DNA of 64,000 bases, from positions 62,001-126,000 of the forward strand of contig JAWKHR010000014.1 of the NCBI GenBank assembly GCA_041394725.1. Reading direction: 5' to 3'. Source of the DNA: JAWKHR01 sp041394725 (GTDB lineage: Bacteria > Acidobacteriota > Vicinamibacteria > Vicinamibacterales > SCN-69-37). The notes under the pieces were generated by a model that saw nothing but the letters and a program-made list of their open reading frames with translations, was not told where the DNA came from and made no database searches. A program made the translations under genes and the position numbers. Positions 43,215 through 51,308 of this stretch are shown piece after piece. Each line of letters opens with the position of its first letter. Position 1 is the stretch's first letter.

Positions 43215-44464
43215 TCGCGCGCCGCGAACCCGGGCTTCGTCGCCACGAGGATCTCGCGGATCGCCGTGCGATCGGCGGCCGTGAGCCCGGCGAAGTCCTC
43301 GCTCGTGTCCCGGCCGGTCAGCACGGCGTCGATCCCGTCGTAGACGCGGTCCCGCGCCTCGGCGGGCAGGGCGTCGAAGGCGGCCGAGTAGATCAGGAAG
43401 CTCAGCGGGTACCGGAACAGCCGGGTGTCGAGGTCGAGGTCGCGGAGCGACCGGCCGCGGTCGTCGCGCGGGCCGCGCGCGGCGAACTCGCGCGCGAAGG
43501 CGCTGGTGCCGCGGACCGGACCGGGCAGCGGCGCCTCGCGGGCGAAGAGCATCTCGCGGACCAGCCGGTCCACCGCGCCGCTCAGCCGCTGCGGCGTGCC
43601 GCCGACCTCGACCGCGGCTTCGTGCACCAGCGTGATCAGGTTGTGCACGCGCGTCTGGTGCGCGAGCACCAGCAGCGCGACGAGATCGCTGTGCGGCGTC
43701 AGGTAGCGGGTGACGTCGAAGCGGCCTTCGAGGGTCGTGACGTTGCCGTCGGCCGTCCGGTCGAACGACTCGACGTACGCGTCGTGCGGGCCCACCTCGT
43801 GACTGAGCCTGGTGGACTTCGTGTTGCCCGCGTGCCCGGGCGCGCCGTGGGTGCCGGTCACGTAGTAGCCGCCGAGCCGGCGGTCGAAGGGCGTGCGGTC
43901 GGTGACCGGCCCTTCCTGGAGCGGCGCGATCACGTAGCCCAGGCGGTCCGACACGACCGACAGCACCATCACGCCGGGCACGCCCGCCGTGATCGACTTC
44001 GACTCGTGACACATCAGGCAGGTCGTGCCCTGGCGCTCGAAGACCGGCCGCGCGCCGCCGTCCTGCGCGACCGTGTAGAAGCGCGCGCCCTCGTCCGGAT
44101 CGATCGAGGCGATCTCGAGGAACGGGCTGTCCTGCACGGCGCCGATGTAGACGTCGTCGTTGAAGTAGAGGGCGCGCGGCGCCCACGGCCCGATGCGATC
44201 GGTCTGCAGGCTCGTGCGCGAGAAGACGAGGCCCTGCGACGAGACCGGGATGGCGAGCGCGTCGAGCAGGCCTTCCAGGTAGCCGTGCTCGCCGTGCGAC
44301 GCGACGGTCACCTCGCCGGCCCGGATGCGCGCGTCGAGCACGGCGACGGGATCGTCGGTGGCCGGCGAGGCCTGCCATGGCGCGGCGGCCGGCCTCGCCT
44401 GGCGCGACGCTCCCGCCACGACCAGCGCGGCCAGAGCGCAGGTCACGGCACCGGTGATCCGCAT
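43163..44464 (-). CDS. Secreted c-type cytochrome-like protein
   Basis: The 433-residue protein has a signal peptide (about 1-20). A single heme-binding motif CLMCH lies near residue 161 in GTTCLMCHESK. The rest is alpha-helical with no other recognised domain. It likely carries electrons in the periplasm. Its ATG overlaps the last base of the M1 peptidase stop (TGATG). It is the last gene of a five-gene minus-strand run that also holds a Rieske protein. Confidence 0.75.
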   Translation of the reverse strand: MRITGAVTCALAALVVAGASRQARPAAAPWQASPATDDPVAVLDARIRAGEVTVASHGEHGYLEGLLDALAIPVSSQGLVFSRTSLQTDRIGPWAPRALYFNDDVYIGAVQDSPFLEIASIDPDEGARFYTVAQDGGARPVFERQGTTCLMCHESKSITAGVPGVMVLSVVSDRLGYVIAPLQEGPVTDRTPFDRRLGGYYVTGTHGAPGHAGNTKSTRLSHEVGPHDAYVESFDRTADGNVTTLEGRFDVTRYLTPHSDLVALLVLAHQTRVHNLITLVHEAAVEVGGTPQRLSGAVDRLVREMLFAREAPLPGPVRGTSAFAREFAARGPRDDRGRSLRDLDLDTRLFRYPLSFLIYSAAFDALPAEARDRVYDGIDAVLTGRDTSEDFAGLTAADRTAIREILVATKPGFAARDQRVPDAARLAIRRNRP

Positions 44465-46218
44465 CACCTGCCGCCTCCGCCCGCCGCGACGTCCTTGAGC
44501 ACCCAGCCGTCCGGGTCGATCGCGACGGCGCCGGCCGGCCGCGCGTCGAAGGCGAAGCGGAACGTGTCCTCGGCCGTGGCCGACGTGGCCGGGCGGCACG
44601 TCCGATCCGTGCCGCTGCCCCAGCAGAGCGCGAGCGGCACGCGGAACCGCGGCCACGCGGCCTTCTGCACCTGGCGCAGCGTCACGATCATCTGCCCGCC
44701 GCCGCCCGTGGCGTCCGGCTCCCAGCGCTCGGCCGCCTCGAACACCGGGTAGCCCGGCTGGTGCAGCCACTGCGCGAAGAACCAGCCCAGGTCGCGCCCC
44801 GACGCGGACTCCATCGCGGCGCGCAGCGCGTCGCTCAGCACGGCCTGGTGCAGGTTCGCGCGATAGTACGCGCGGATGCCGCGGAAGAACGCCTCGTCGC
44901 CGAGGAGCCCGCGCAGCATGTGGAGCACCCAGCCGCCTTTCTGGTAGCTGTTGCGGTTGAGGAGCGCGAACAGGTCCGTCACCGACGGATCCACCAGCGG
45001 GCGATTCGAGTCCTCGGACTTCAGCACGGTCTGCCGGTCGGCCTCCATGAGCGCGCGGAACGCGTCCTCGCCGTCGGTGGCCTCGAAGAACTGGTGGCCG
45101 AAGTAGGTGGCGAAGCCCTCCGAGAGCCACAGGTGGTGCCAGTCCGCCTCGGTCACCGCGTCGCCGAACCACTGGTGCGCGATCTCGTGGGCGACCGTGC
45201 CTTCCATGCTGCGACCGGAGGCGATGCCGCGCTCGCTGTAGAAGATCGCCGACGCGTTCTCCATGCCGCCGAACCTGGTGGCCGACTGCACGTTGGCGAG
45301 CTTCTCGAACGGATAGTCGCCGATCGTCTCGACGAAGTGATCCACCATCTGCGCCGCGCGCCGGAACGACGGCACGGCCTTGTCGGCGTCCTCCGGAAAG
45401 ATCCAGGTGGTCACGTCCACGCAGCCGTCCGGCCGGCGCGACGCCGGCGCGCGGCCGCAGGCCGCCAGCCCCACCGACCGCACGTCGAACGCCGCCGCGC
45501 CGACGACCATGTTGTAGGACGAGATCGGCTCGTCCACTTCCCAGACCCACGTGCGGCGGTCGCCCGCGGGCCCGATGGCATCCGGCGGCGTGGGGCCGGC
45601 CTCGGTGACGAGGCGGCCGTTGGCGATCACCCGCCAGTCGGCGGGCGCGTGCACGGTGAATCGCACCGTGGCCTTGTCGGCGGGATGATCGACGCTCGGC
45701 AGCCAGAAGCGCGTGCGGTTCGGCCAGTTGTCCACGAACGCCGACCGCTGCCCGTGCACGTTCGCGCGGAGGATGAGCCCGTCGTCCGGCGTGCCCTGGT
45801 ACTCGACGGTGACGCGGGCGTGCCGCCCGGCGCGCGCGTTCGGCAGCGCGACGCGCAGCACGCCCGCCGCGTAGTCGTAGGGCGTCTCGCGCCCGTCCAC
45901 CAGCAGGCGCGTGACCGCGAGGCCCGTGAAGTCCAGCGGCAGCGACGCGCCGTCCGCCGTGATCGCGACGTCGATCGACGCGCGACCGGCGAACGTGTCC
46001 GCCTCCCGGGCGAGGGCGATCTCCACGTCGTAGTGGCGAACGTCGATGCCGGGCGCGTACGGACCGGGCGCGGGCGCGACCCCGGCGGTGATGGGCGCGG
46101 GTTCCTGCGGCGCCGGCGCCTGGCGGGCGGCCAGACCGGCGCGCCCGGGCGCGAGCAGAACGATGAGCAGCGCGAGTCGAAGGGCACGCACGTCGGGACC
46201 ACCCCCGGCGCCTACCAT
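44464..46218 (-). CDS. M1 family zinc aminopeptidase
   Basis: The 584-residue protein has an N-terminal signal segment (RLALLIVLLAPG) and then the M1 N-terminal beta domain and catalytic domain. The zinc motif HEIAH lies near residue 342 with the third ligand Glu 18 residues later in WLSEGFATYF. A GGMENASAIFY segment matches the family's GxMEN. It is shorter than typical M1 enzymes because the C-terminal helical domain is missing. It probably cleaves peptides in the periplasm. It lies between a Rieske protein and a cytochrome gene on the same strand. Confidence 0.93.
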   Translation of the reverse strand: MVGAGGGPDVRALRLALLIVLLAPGRAGLAARQAPAPQEPAPITAGVAPAPGPYAPGIDVRHYDVEIALAREADTFAGRASIDVAITADGASLPLDFTGLAVTRLLVDGRETPYDYAAGVLRVALPNARAGRHARVTVEYQGTPDDGLILRANVHGQRSAFVDNWPNRTRFWLPSVDHPADKATVRFTVHAPADWRVIANGRLVTEAGPTPPDAIGPAGDRRTWVWEVDEPISSYNMVVGAAAFDVRSVGLAACGRAPASRRPDGCVDVTTWIFPEDADKAVPSFRRAAQMVDHFVETIGDYPFEKLANVQSATRFGGMENASAIFYSERGIASGRSMEGTVAHEIAHQWFGDAVTEADWHHLWLSEGFATYFGHQFFEATDGEDAFRALMEADRQTVLKSEDSNRPLVDPSVTDLFALLNRNSYQKGGWVLHMLRGLLGDEAFFRGIRAYYRANLHQAVLSDALRAAMESASGRDLGWFFAQWLHQPGYPVFEAAERWEPDATGGGGQMIVTLRQVQKAAWPRFRVPLALCWGSGTDRTCRPATSATAEDTFRFAFDARPAGAVAIDPDGWVLKDVAAGGGGR

Positions 46219-46246
46219 ACCGAATTCCCGGGCGGCCCGTCAGGCG

Positions 46247-46948
46247 TCAGCCGATCGCCACCGTCGCCGCCGCCCACCCCGCCGGATCCTGGTCCGATCG
46301 ATACACGCGATCGAGATCGACGACGAGCGCGCCCTGCTCGAGGCGGATGCCGAAACGGTCCATGTTCCGTGTGGCGCGGCCCGACGTGTAGACGCCGTCC
46401 GGCTGGTACTTCGAGTCGTGCTTCGTGCACTGGAACCGGTGGTCGCCCTCGTACCACTTCACCGCGGCGTTCTGGTGGGGGCACGACAGCGCGAACGCGT
46501 ACGCGTGGCCCGCCGATCGCACGAGGATGACCGCCGCGGCCCGGTCCACCTGCACCGCATCGGTCGCGGGCAGTGGATAGCTCCGCTCCTCCCCCACGTC
46601 GCTCGCGGTGCCCGTGACGACGGTCATCGGCAGGGCGCGCAGGTCTCCGGGCAGCAGGGCCAGCGCGCCGATGGTCCAGGCCACGCAGCTGGCGGCTCGG
46701 GCGATGAACTCGCGGCGCCCCTGGGTCAGGGGACCGTGGGGGGCCTGGGGGACGTGGGGAAAGCCGGGGCCATGGGGCACGTGGGGCGACGGGGGGACGT
46801 GGGGAGAGCTGGGGCCATGAGGCACGTGGGGCGACGGGGGGACATGGGGAGAGCTGGGGCCATGAGGCACGTGGGGCGACGGGGGGACGAGGGGAGAGCG
46901 GGCGATGTGTGAAGACACGGCTTCGTGGGTCGGGCGGATCTTGTTCAT
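46247..46948 (-). CDS. Tat-type Rieske 2Fe-2S protein with repeated N-terminus
   Basis: The C-terminal part carries the Rieske motifs CPHQNAAVKW and CTKHDSKY, and before it stands a twin-arginine signal (RREFIARAASCVAW) and a hydrophobic anchor. A Rieske iron-sulfur protein on the periplasmic side is expected. Residues 19-66 consist of PHVPHGPSS-type units of 15 residues coded by a 45-bp tandem repeat. Because GTG codons occur within the units, translation could begin inside the repeat, and the true start is uncertain. The stop is 28 bases before the M1 gene. Confidence 0.82.
   Translation of the reverse strand: MNKIRPTHEAVSSHIARSPLVPPSPHVPHGPSSPHVPPSPHVPHGPSSPHVPPSPHVPHGPGFPHVPQAPHGPLTQGRREFIARAASCVAWTIGALALLPGDLRALPMTVVTGTASDVGEERSYPLPATDAVQVDRAAAVILVRSAGHAYAFALSCPHQNAAVKWYEGDHRFQCTKHDSKYQPDGVYTSGRATRNMDRFGIRLEQGALVVDLDRVYRSDQDPAGWAAATVAIG
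46751..46900. repeat. 45-bp tandem repeat, 3.3 copies (G-rich element, copy 2)
   Basis: Units begin at 46751, 46796, 46841 and 46886, each with GGGGCCATG and CACGTGGGGCGACGG blocks. The first unit has GTGGGGAAAGCCGGGGCCAT, nearly the same as the element in the glycosylase tail. The period is a multiple of three, so the Rieske frame stays open. Confidence 0.85.
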
Positions 46949-46969
46949 GGCGGATCGATCAGGCCTTTC

Positions 46970-47452
46970 TCAGATGTTCGGGAGGGCGGCACCAAGGAGG
47001 GTGGTCAGCGTCCACAGCGCCAGGCTCGCGATGGCGCCGCGTCGAAGCCGCGACCAGGCGACGGGGCTGCCGTGGTCGGCGGCGTGGCCGGCGCGGACGA
47101 GGAGCGCGCCGTTCACGAAGAGCGCGCCGATCAACGCCATCTTCGTCCAGAAGACACGCGAGCCGACGTAGGTCTCGAAGTCCGCGGCGAGCAGCAGCAC
47201 GCCGCTGATCAGGAGGACGCCGAGGCTCAGGACGACCAGGCGATGCGTGCGCTGGAACTCGGCGAGGTGACGCGCCCGGCCGGCGGCGTCCGCGCGGCCG
47301 GCCACGAGCGTCGCGCGGTCGGCGACGATCGCCGCGCCGCCGCCGGTCACGAGCGCGCCGACGTGCGCGAACCCGACGAGCGTGCGCAGTGAGGCGGAGT
47401 TGCCGTAGATCGACGACCACGCGTCCATCAGGTGCACGAGCGCGGTCGGCAT
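46970..47452 (-). CDS. Polytopic membrane protein of the Rieske operon
   Basis: The 160-residue protein has four hydrophobic segments with His residues at their edges (HLMDAW, GFAHVGALV, RTHRLVVLSLG). The pattern is like small cytochrome b-type or quinone-linked membrane subunits, although no heme ligand pair can be assigned. It stops 21 bases before the Rieske gene, and its ATG lies one base after the stop of the gene before it, so it is part of the operon. It could be the membrane partner of the Rieske protein. Confidence 0.65.
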   Translation of the reverse strand: MPTALVHLMDAWSSIYGNSASLRTLVGFAHVGALVTGGGAAIVADRATLVAGRADAAGRARHLAEFQRTHRLVVLSLGVLLISGVLLLAADFETYVGSRVFWTKMALIGALFVNGALLVRAGHAADHGSPVAWSRLRRGAIASLALWTLTTLLGAALPNI

Positions 47453-47453
47453 C

Positions 47454-48164
47454 TCACTTGCCCCCGATCAGCATGACGAGGTAGCCGACCGTGGCCAGGC
47501 TGATCGACGTGAACGCCATGGCGCGGTGCGCGGACCGCGACCCGCCCTCGCCGCCCTCACCGAATTCGCGTTCGTGCCCAGGCCCGAGCGCGGCCGTGGC
47601 GAGGAACCCGGCATCGGCGGCCAGCATGAGGAGGCCGTGCGCCATGCGGCGCGTGCGCCCGTTCGGGTCCTTGCGCGCCTCGACCAGGTTCCAGACGCCG
47701 GTCACGGTGTTGACCGCGAAGAGCCCGCCCATCGCGCCCGCGATCGCCAGGTGCGCGTCGCGCTTGCCCGGCGTCGGGTTGTTGTAGAGGGACTGGCCGA
47801 CGAACGCCTCGGCGGCAAACAGCGGCAGCGTGGCGAAGCTCGCGTAGCGGTGGATCTTCGCGCGGGTGCGATACGCGTCGGAGTACTCGACGACGACGGG
47901 CCGGGCCTGGATGACCGAGGCCGGCGGCGCCGCGTCGATCGAGGCGAACGTCGCGTGCAGGTCCGGTCGGGCTGGCGCCGGCAGGTCAGCGGCGGCGGCG
48001 ATCGCGGCGATGCCGTCCGGAGCCGGCGCCGCGGCCGGCAGGAAGCTGACCGGCAGCCGAACCAGGTCGCCGGCGGCCGACTGCGCCGCCGCCCGGCCCG
48101 GAGTCGTGAGGATCAAGGTGAAGACGAGGAGGATGGATGAGGCAAGGACGGTTCGTGTACGCAT
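47454..48164 (-). CDS. Membrane protein, first gene of the Rieske operon
   Basis: The 236-residue protein has a signal-like segment (about 1-27), an Ala/Pro-rich periplasmic stretch of about 60 residues, and then four hydrophobic segments with conserved-looking His residues (KIHRYASFAT, KRDAHLAIAG, RMAHGLLML, SAHRAMAFTS). The spacing resembles di-heme membrane cytochromes of the b561 type, which is a guess. The ATG at 48164 is chosen as the start of the signal segment. It opens the five-gene operon, with a 270-base divergent region upstream. Confidence 0.62.
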   Translation of the reverse strand: MRTRTVLASSILLVFTLILTTPGRAAAQSAAGDLVRLPVSFLPAAAPAPDGIAAIAAAADLPAPARPDLHATFASIDAAPPASVIQARPVVVEYSDAYRTRAKIHRYASFATLPLFAAEAFVGQSLYNNPTPGKRDAHLAIAGAMGGLFAVNTVTGVWNLVEARKDPNGRTRRMAHGLLMLAADAGFLATAALGPGHEREFGEGGEGGSRSAHRAMAFTSISLATVGYLVMLIGGK

Positions 48165-48434
48165 ACCTGGAGGACCACCGACTGCATACCCTGTTCCAGA
48201 TCGAACGGCCGGCGCGGGACCCGCGCGGCTGAAACCGGGCCGAAACGGTCCGATTCGTGACGCGGACAATCCGGCACCGCGGCGTGCTGGCGCGAGGACA
48301 GCGCGCCGGCGGCGACGACGCCGCCGGGTCCGGCCGGCCGACTGGATGTAAAGAGAACGCTAAATCCGGCCCCCGACCGCCCCGGGACCCCGGACTCACG
48401 CAACTTCGCGGATGGCGGACGCGTCGTACGCGGC

Positions 48435-49070
48435 ATGTCCAACGTGCGTCGCGTCACCGTGGTTCTCGTCCTTCTCTTCCTGGTCGCGCTGCCGGCGTCG
48501 GCCGCCGCGCAGTCCCGGCCCCGTCTCTTCCAGGGGCTCTACGCCGGTCTCGACGTCGGCCGTCAGAACATCATCGGCGGCGCCCTCGTGGGCGGCGTCG
48601 ACACGCTGGCGCAGGCGTCACGCGCCACGGTCGCCGTGCCGATTGGCGCCCGTCTCCAGCTGCCGATCGGCCTCGTCGTCGGGGCCGAGTTCGCGTTCGG
48701 GTTCGAGGACGGCGACCTGCGCCTGGAGGAACCGGGGCTGACGGTGGACTACCGCAATGGCCGTCATCGGCGGCTGGGCGGCACGCTCGGCTACGTGGTC
48801 GGCGCCGCCCGGCGCACGTTGATCCTGGGCTACGTCTCGGAGACCACGCGGACGTTCGACGTCACGATCGCGACCGCGACGTCCATCGTCGCGCAGCGGG
48901 ATGAACAGGGACTGCTGCGGTATGGCCTGGGCGCCGAGCGGCACCTCGTCGGCCGGTTCTCGCTGCGTGCGACCGTCGGCTCGTCGCGCGCCGACTTCGG
49001 CGGTCGTCGGACCAACATCACGCCGATGAAACCGCTGGACGTCTCGGCGGGGATCTACATCCGCTTCTGA
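48435..49070 (+). CDS. Predicted outer-membrane beta-barrel protein
   Basis: The 211-residue protein has a signal peptide ending ASAAAQ. Alternating strand patterns follow (FQGLYAGLDVGRQ, GARLQLPIGLVVGAEFAFG) and the C-terminal residue is Phe in SAGIYIRF, as in outer-membrane barrels. No enzyme motif is visible. It is transcribed away from the Rieske operon with about 270 bases between starts; that gap holds an AT-richer patch near 48347-48366 that may carry its promoter. Confidence 0.65.
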   Translation: MSNVRRVTVVLVLLFLVALPASAAAQSRPRLFQGLYAGLDVGRQNIIGGALVGGVDTLAQASRATVAVPIGARLQLPIGLVVGAEFAFGFEDGDLRLEEPGLTVDYRNGRHRRLGGTLGYVVGAARRTLILGYVSETTRTFDVTIATATSIVAQRDEQGLLRYGLGAERHLVGRFSLRATVGSSRADFGGRRTNITPMKPLDVSAGIYIRF

Positions 49071-49101
49071 GCGCGCGGACGCCTCGGCGCACGCTCGGGA
49101 G

Positions 49102-49881
49102 CTAGCGCGTGACCTCGGACTGCTGGCCGGACGTGCCTGCCTGCGGGGCGTGACAGCTGAGACACAGCCGCACGCCCGCGCGCCGCAAGTACTCGAGGAG
49201 TGCCAGGACGAAGAGCGCCGCGCCCGCCATCTCCAGGATCTCCTGCGTCGTCCACAGCGCCGAGTACGCGAGGCGTTCCGTGTCGAACCGCGCGGCCCAC
49301 GCCGCTTCGGCCAGCTCGAGGAGGAGCGCGCCGCCGAAGTAGACGGCCACGGCGACCGTCATCCGGCGGCGGATCGGGCGCGGCAACGTCCGCCAGAACG
49401 GCACGAACCACCAGATGAGCAGGCCGAGCACGACGGCACCCGGTCCAATCCAGGCGTAGTAGACGTACCAGGGCACTTCGCCGGAGGGAAGGAACCGCAT
49501 CACCACCAGCGCCGGCAGCGTCTCGTGAATCATCGCGGTCTCGTCGAGGGACATCAGGACGAGGACGCCGGCCAGCGCCGCCCACTGCCCGGCGAACGAC
49601 CGATCCTGACGCGCCGGGAGCAGCGCGATCGTGCCGGCGAGGACGCCGGCGGCGAGCAGCAGGACCGACGAGAACCACGTCGGGACGTTGGCCTCCTGGC
49701 CGAGGCCGAAGAGCCTGACCAGGCCGAACACCACGTCGTGGCCGAACTCGAGACGCGCGATCTCCCCCGCGGAACCGAGGACGACGAGCGTGCCGATCGC
49801 CACGACGAGCAGTATCGCCAGTCGTCGCCGTCCGTCCGCGGAGACTCGCATCTCGAGCTGCGAGACACGATCGTCGGGCAC
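49102..49881 (-). CDS. Membrane protein with a terminal CxxCH motif
   Basis: The 259-residue protein has about six hydrophobic segments. Near the C-terminus, after a basic loop, stands LCLSCHAPQ, a heme c-type CxxCH motif, followed by a short hydrophilic tail. DETAMIHET in the third to fourth segment region is acidic and His-containing. Whether heme is attached depends on which side the tail lies. The start is a GTG at 49881 with AGGAGG seven bases upstream. It is divergent from the GntR operon. Confidence 0.6.
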   Translation of the reverse strand: MPDDRVSQLEMRVSADGRRRLAILLVVAIGTLVVLGSAGEIARLEFGHDVVFGLVRLFGLGQEANVPTWFSSVLLLAAGVLAGTIALLPARQDRSFAGQWAALAGVLVLMSLDETAMIHETLPALVVMRFLPSGEVPWYVYYAWIGPGAVVLGLLIWWFVPFWRTLPRPIRRRMTVAVAVYFGGALLLELAEAAWAARFDTERLAYSALWTTQEILEMAGAALFVLALLEYLRRAGVRLCLSCHAPQAGTSGQQSEVTR

Positions 49882-49987
49882 GGGCTGCCTCCTGTCCTGG
49901 CCGGGGTCGTGGGGATGATACTCCCATGCAGCATGCGTGACGACGGCGTGACCACCACCACCGTGGCGGACCGGCCGCCGCGGAGCC

Positions 49988-50015
49988 TTGACACACTGTG
50001 ATTATCGTATATATA
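49988..50015 (+). promoter_or_regulatory. Promoter of the GntR/ABC operon, leaderless
   Basis: TTGACA (49988-49993) and TATATA (50010-50015) are spaced by 16 bases. The ATG follows only eight bases after the -10 box and has no Shine-Dalgarno, so the transcript is probably leaderless. Confidence 0.65.
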
Positions 50016-50019
50016 CAGT
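49995..50019. promoter_or_regulatory. Candidate GntR operator within the promoter
   Basis: ACTGT-N15-ACAGT is a 5-bp inverted repeat that overlaps the spacer and the -10 box. The position suits autorepression by the YtrA-like regulator encoded next. Confidence 0.5.
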
Positions 50020-50023
50020 AGTC

Positions 50024-50455
50024 ATGGCTCGCGAGGAGCCGCGCCTGTCGCTGCCGCCCATTTCGCCGGCAGCACCGGGCGCGCTCTACCAGCAGATCGT
50101 GGACGGCCTGAAGCGCGAGGTCAGTGAGGGCCGGCTCGCGCCCGGCTCGCCCCTCCCGTCGTTCCGGGGCCTCGCCGAGCAGCTGCTCGTGTCCGTCATC
50201 ACCGTCAAGCGCGCGTACGAGGAACTCGAGCGCGAGGGCCTGATCTTCCGCCGCCAGGGGCTCGGAACCTTCGTGGCGGAGGCCGCCGCCGAGCGCAGTC
50301 GAGAGTCCAAGCAGGCCCGCGCGCGAGAGCTGCTGCTCGAAGCCGTCCGCGAAGCCTCGGAAGCCGGCCTGTCGAGCCGCGAGATCGTGCAGCTGCTGCG
50401 GGCCGTACTGCCGCGCACGCGCGAAAGGACCAGCCATGCCGCCAGCCGCCGTTGA
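50024..50455 (+). CDS. GntR family regulator, YtrA type
   Basis: The 143-residue protein has the GntR winged helix: LYQQIVDGLKREVSEGRLAPG, LPSFRGLAEQLLVSVITVKRAY as two parts, and LEREGLIFRRQGLGTFV. A short helical tail of about 65 residues follows in place of a ligand-binding domain, which is typical of the YtrA subfamily that controls a neighbouring ABC transporter. The ATG at 50024 is the preferred start from promoter position. It overlaps the ATPase gene by 20 bases. Confidence 0.92.
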   Translation: MAREEPRLSLPPISPAAPGALYQQIVDGLKREVSEGRLAPGSPLPSFRGLAEQLLVSVITVKRAYEELEREGLIFRRQGLGTFVAEAAAERSRESKQARARELLLEAVREASEAGLSSREIVQLLRAVLPRTRERTSHAASRR

Positions 50456-51308
50456 GATTCGCGGCCTCGTCAAGCGATTCAGGCGCTTCACCCTCGGTCC
50501 GCTCGACCTGACCGTGCCCCGTGGCGCCATCTACGGCTTCGTCGGTCCGAACGGCGCCGGCAAGACGACGACGCTCGACCTGATCTTCGGCATGGGCGAG
50601 AACGATGCCGGCACAATCGCCGTGCTCGGACACGATCACCGGCGCGAGGAACTCGCGCTGCGGCGGCTGACGGGGTACGTGAGCCCCGAGCTCAACTTCC
50701 AGCCTTGGGGCCGCGTGAACGGCGCCATCCGGTTCGTCCGCGGGTTCTACCCGACCTGGGACGAGGCGTACTGCGAGCATCTCCTGGCGATGTTCCGGGT
50801 GGACCGCGACGAGAAGATCCGCACGTTGTCGTTCGGCGCGCGGATCAAGCTGGCGCTCGTCCTGGCGCTGTCATGGAGGCCGCCGCTCCTGGTCCTCGAC
50901 GAGCCGACCGTCGGCCTCGACGCGATCTCGAAGCAGTTGATCTTCACGGAGCTGCTCGGCGCCGTCCGCGACGAGGACCGCACCGTCCTCATCTCGTCCC
51001 ATGGCATCTCGGACCTGGAGCGGTTCGCCGATCACGTCGGCATGATCAAGGACGGACGCCTCGTCTTCGAAGGCGCGATCGCCGACATCGTGGACCGCTA
51101 CCGACTGGTCGACGCGACGACGAGCGGACGCGGTGCCGTGCCGGACCTCCCCGGCATCCTCGTCCAGCAGCGCGACGGCGATCGGTGCCGGCTCGTGATC
51201 GACCGTCGCGCGGCGTCACTCGATCAGCTGTCCGTGCACGGCATCCGGCCAATCGCCGACGTCGCCATGACGCTCGAGGACCTGTTCGTCGCGCTGGGGC
51301 GATCGTGA
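50436..51308 (+). CDS. ABC transporter ATP-binding protein, YtrB-like
   Basis: The 290-residue protein has Walker A GPNGAGKTT (about residue 38), a signature that reads LSFGARIKLALVLAL in place of LSGGQ, Walker B LLVLDEP and a switch His in ISSHGISD. The altered signature is common in YtrB/CcmA-like ATPases. A C-terminal domain of about 70 residues follows. It overlaps the regulator gene by 20 bases and the permease start by four, forming a GntR-ATPase-permease operon. It probably energises the next gene product; the substrate is unknown. Confidence 0.94.
   Translation: MPPAAVEIRGLVKRFRRFTLGPLDLTVPRGAIYGFVGPNGAGKTTTLDLIFGMGENDAGTIAVLGHDHRREELALRRLTGYVSPELNFQPWGRVNGAIRFVRGFYPTWDEAYCEHLLAMFRVDRDEKIRTLSFGARIKLALVLALSWRPPLLVLDEPTVGLDAISKQLIFTELLGAVRDEDRTVLISSHGISDLERFADHVGMIKDGRLVFEGAIADIVDRYRLVDATTSGRGAVPDLPGILVQQRDGDRCRLVIDRRAASLDQLSVHGIRPIADVAMTLEDLFVALGRS

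Noticed and set aside
46751..46900. CRISPR array
   Set aside because: The 45-bp units are contiguous with no spacers and lie in frame in a protein gene.
48165..48434. A small gene in the 270-base divergent gap
   Set aside because: Open frames there have no ribosome site and no homology; the gap is best read as two promoters, though none is clear enough to annotate.
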